Positions 13,435 through 13,996 of a stretch of DNA of 13,996 nucleotides are shown here, piece after piece; positions within the stretch are counted from its first letter, which is position 1, and each line of letters starts with the position of its first letter. The DNA is taken from positions 1 to 13,996 of the forward strand of contig CAMGAL010000020.1 in assembly GCA_946007445.1 (NCBI GenBank). Direction: 5' to 3'. Origin of the DNA: an uncultured Mediterranea sp. GTDB lineage: Bacteria > Bacteroidota > Bacteroidia > Bacteroidales > Bacteroidaceae. The notes beneath the pieces were generated by a model. The model did not search any database, was not told the DNA's origin, and saw nothing but the letters and a program-made list of their open reading frames with translations. The position numbers and the translations under genes are program-made.

Positions 13435-13996
13435 TTACGATCTGGAGACCTGGAAGCCTTTGTCCGACAGGGTCATATCCACAAAGCGGGCACGCGGATT
13501 GGGTGCCAGGCGATGCAGCTCCTCCCGAATGCGGGCAGCTGCCTGCGGGTCTTTGGCCACCATATAGAGATAGCCACCGCCTCCGGCTCCAGGCAATTTA
13601 TAGCCCAGGGTATAGTCGGCAATGCGGCGGATGATGGCTTCGACGGCAGGCGGATTGGTGCCGCTGTCCAGTGCCTGGTTCTGCCTCCAGGTCTTGCCTA
13701 TCAACGAGCCGTAATCCTCGAAGCGGTTGCGCTGGATGGCTTCGGCCAGCTGCAAGGCATGGACTTTCATCTCGCCCAACAGCCGCAGATGGGAGGAGGA
13801 GTTGAGGAACATGGAGCGCACGATCTCCGCCAAGATGCCCTTGGCCGTGCGGGTGATGCCGGTATAGTAGAGCAGGTGGCAGTCGCGGTAGTCGGGATGT
13901 ACGAACAGCTGCTCGGGCAGCCAGCTGACCAAGGGCTGCTGGTTGAATCCCGGCTCGGTCTGCAACAGCTTCACGCCCTGCAGGACACCGCCATAC
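13435..13996 (-). CDS. fkp: Bifunctional L-fucokinase/GDP-fucose pyrophosphorylase, C-terminal end (runs off the right edge)
   Basis: The last 186 residues of a larger protein; the frame continues upstream as YGGVLQGVKLLQTEPGFNQQPL to the edge, so the GTG inside is not a start. This is the C-terminal half of the GHMP-kinase domain: RDCHLLYYTGITRTAKGILAEIV, HLRLLGEMKVHALQLAEAIQ, and the GHMP motif 3 KLPGAGGGGYLYMV. In Fkp of B. fragilis (about 950 aa) this domain phosphorylates L-fucose, and the N-terminal domain then makes GDP-L-fucose for capsule and glycoprotein fucosylation. A stand-alone fucokinase cannot be excluded because the N-terminal half is outside the window. The fucP-like gene follows 69 bp downstream on the same strand, forming a salvage pair. 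Confidence 0.88.
   Translation of the reverse strand, partial: YGGVLQGVKLLQTEPGFNQQPLVSWLPEQLFVHPDYRDCHLLYYTGITRTAKGILAEIVRSMFLNSSSHLRLLGEMKVHALQLAEAIQRNRFEDYGSLIGKTWRQNQALDSGTNPPAVEAIIRRIADYTLGYKLPGAGGGGYLYMVAKDPQAAARIREELHRLAPNPRARFVDMTLSDKGFQVSRS

Overview
The window looks like chromosome of a Bacteroidaceae-type member of the Bacteroidota. The evidence is the gene content: an Fkp-type fucokinase/guanylyltransferase beside a FucP-like transporter, a fimbrillin-like lipoprotein, a C10 (streptopain-like) protease, an ECF sigma factor followed by a membrane-anchored protein with an OMP-like C-terminus, and a map gene with an N-terminal extension. Upstream of valS, nadC and the protease gene there are matches to the Bacteroidota -7 promoter element TAnnTTTG, and Shine-Dalgarno sequences are not obvious. 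Coding GC is high for a gut Bacteroides (roughly high-50s percent by eye), so I do not name a species. There are no rRNA, tRNA, CRISPR, transposase, integrase or phage genes.

Layout. Bases 1-4641 carry housekeeping genes on the minus strand: valS, then map and rmuC, whose stop and start share a base (TGATG). Valyl-tRNA synthetase is separated from map by a 308-bp non-coding stretch packed with AACTCCT/AGGAGTT units, modular direct repeats and a long inverted repeat. Bases 4738-7448, also minus strand, hold a compact four-gene cassette: an ECF sigma factor, a TM-anchored probable anti-sigma protein with an outer-membrane-barrel-like C-terminus, a small lipoprotein and a small exported protein. 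Gaps are 3, 22 and 1 nt. The last two proteins have no function I can assign. Bases 7672-8520 encode nadC on the minus strand, followed after 8 nt by an 83-bp nested palindrome.

Bases 8705-12140 form a plus-strand unit: a secreted C10 cysteine protease with prodomain, a fimbrillin-like lipoprotein ending in a WGDG-like module, and the housekeeping rRNA methyltransferase gene rlmH. Gaps are 33 and 13 nt. Its promoter faces away from the nadC promoter in a 184-bp divergent region. Bases 12163-13996 (minus strand) hold a fucose salvage pair, the C-terminal end of fkp followed by a fucP-like MFS transporter.

Most likely to repay study are the sigma-factor cassette with its two orphan envelope proteins and its fused anti-sigma/barrel-like protein, the modular repeat cluster between valS and map, and the protease/fimbrillin-like pair. 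I found no clear defence, phage or otherwise wholly novel system. Most of the window is recognisable core genome with family-level unknowns.
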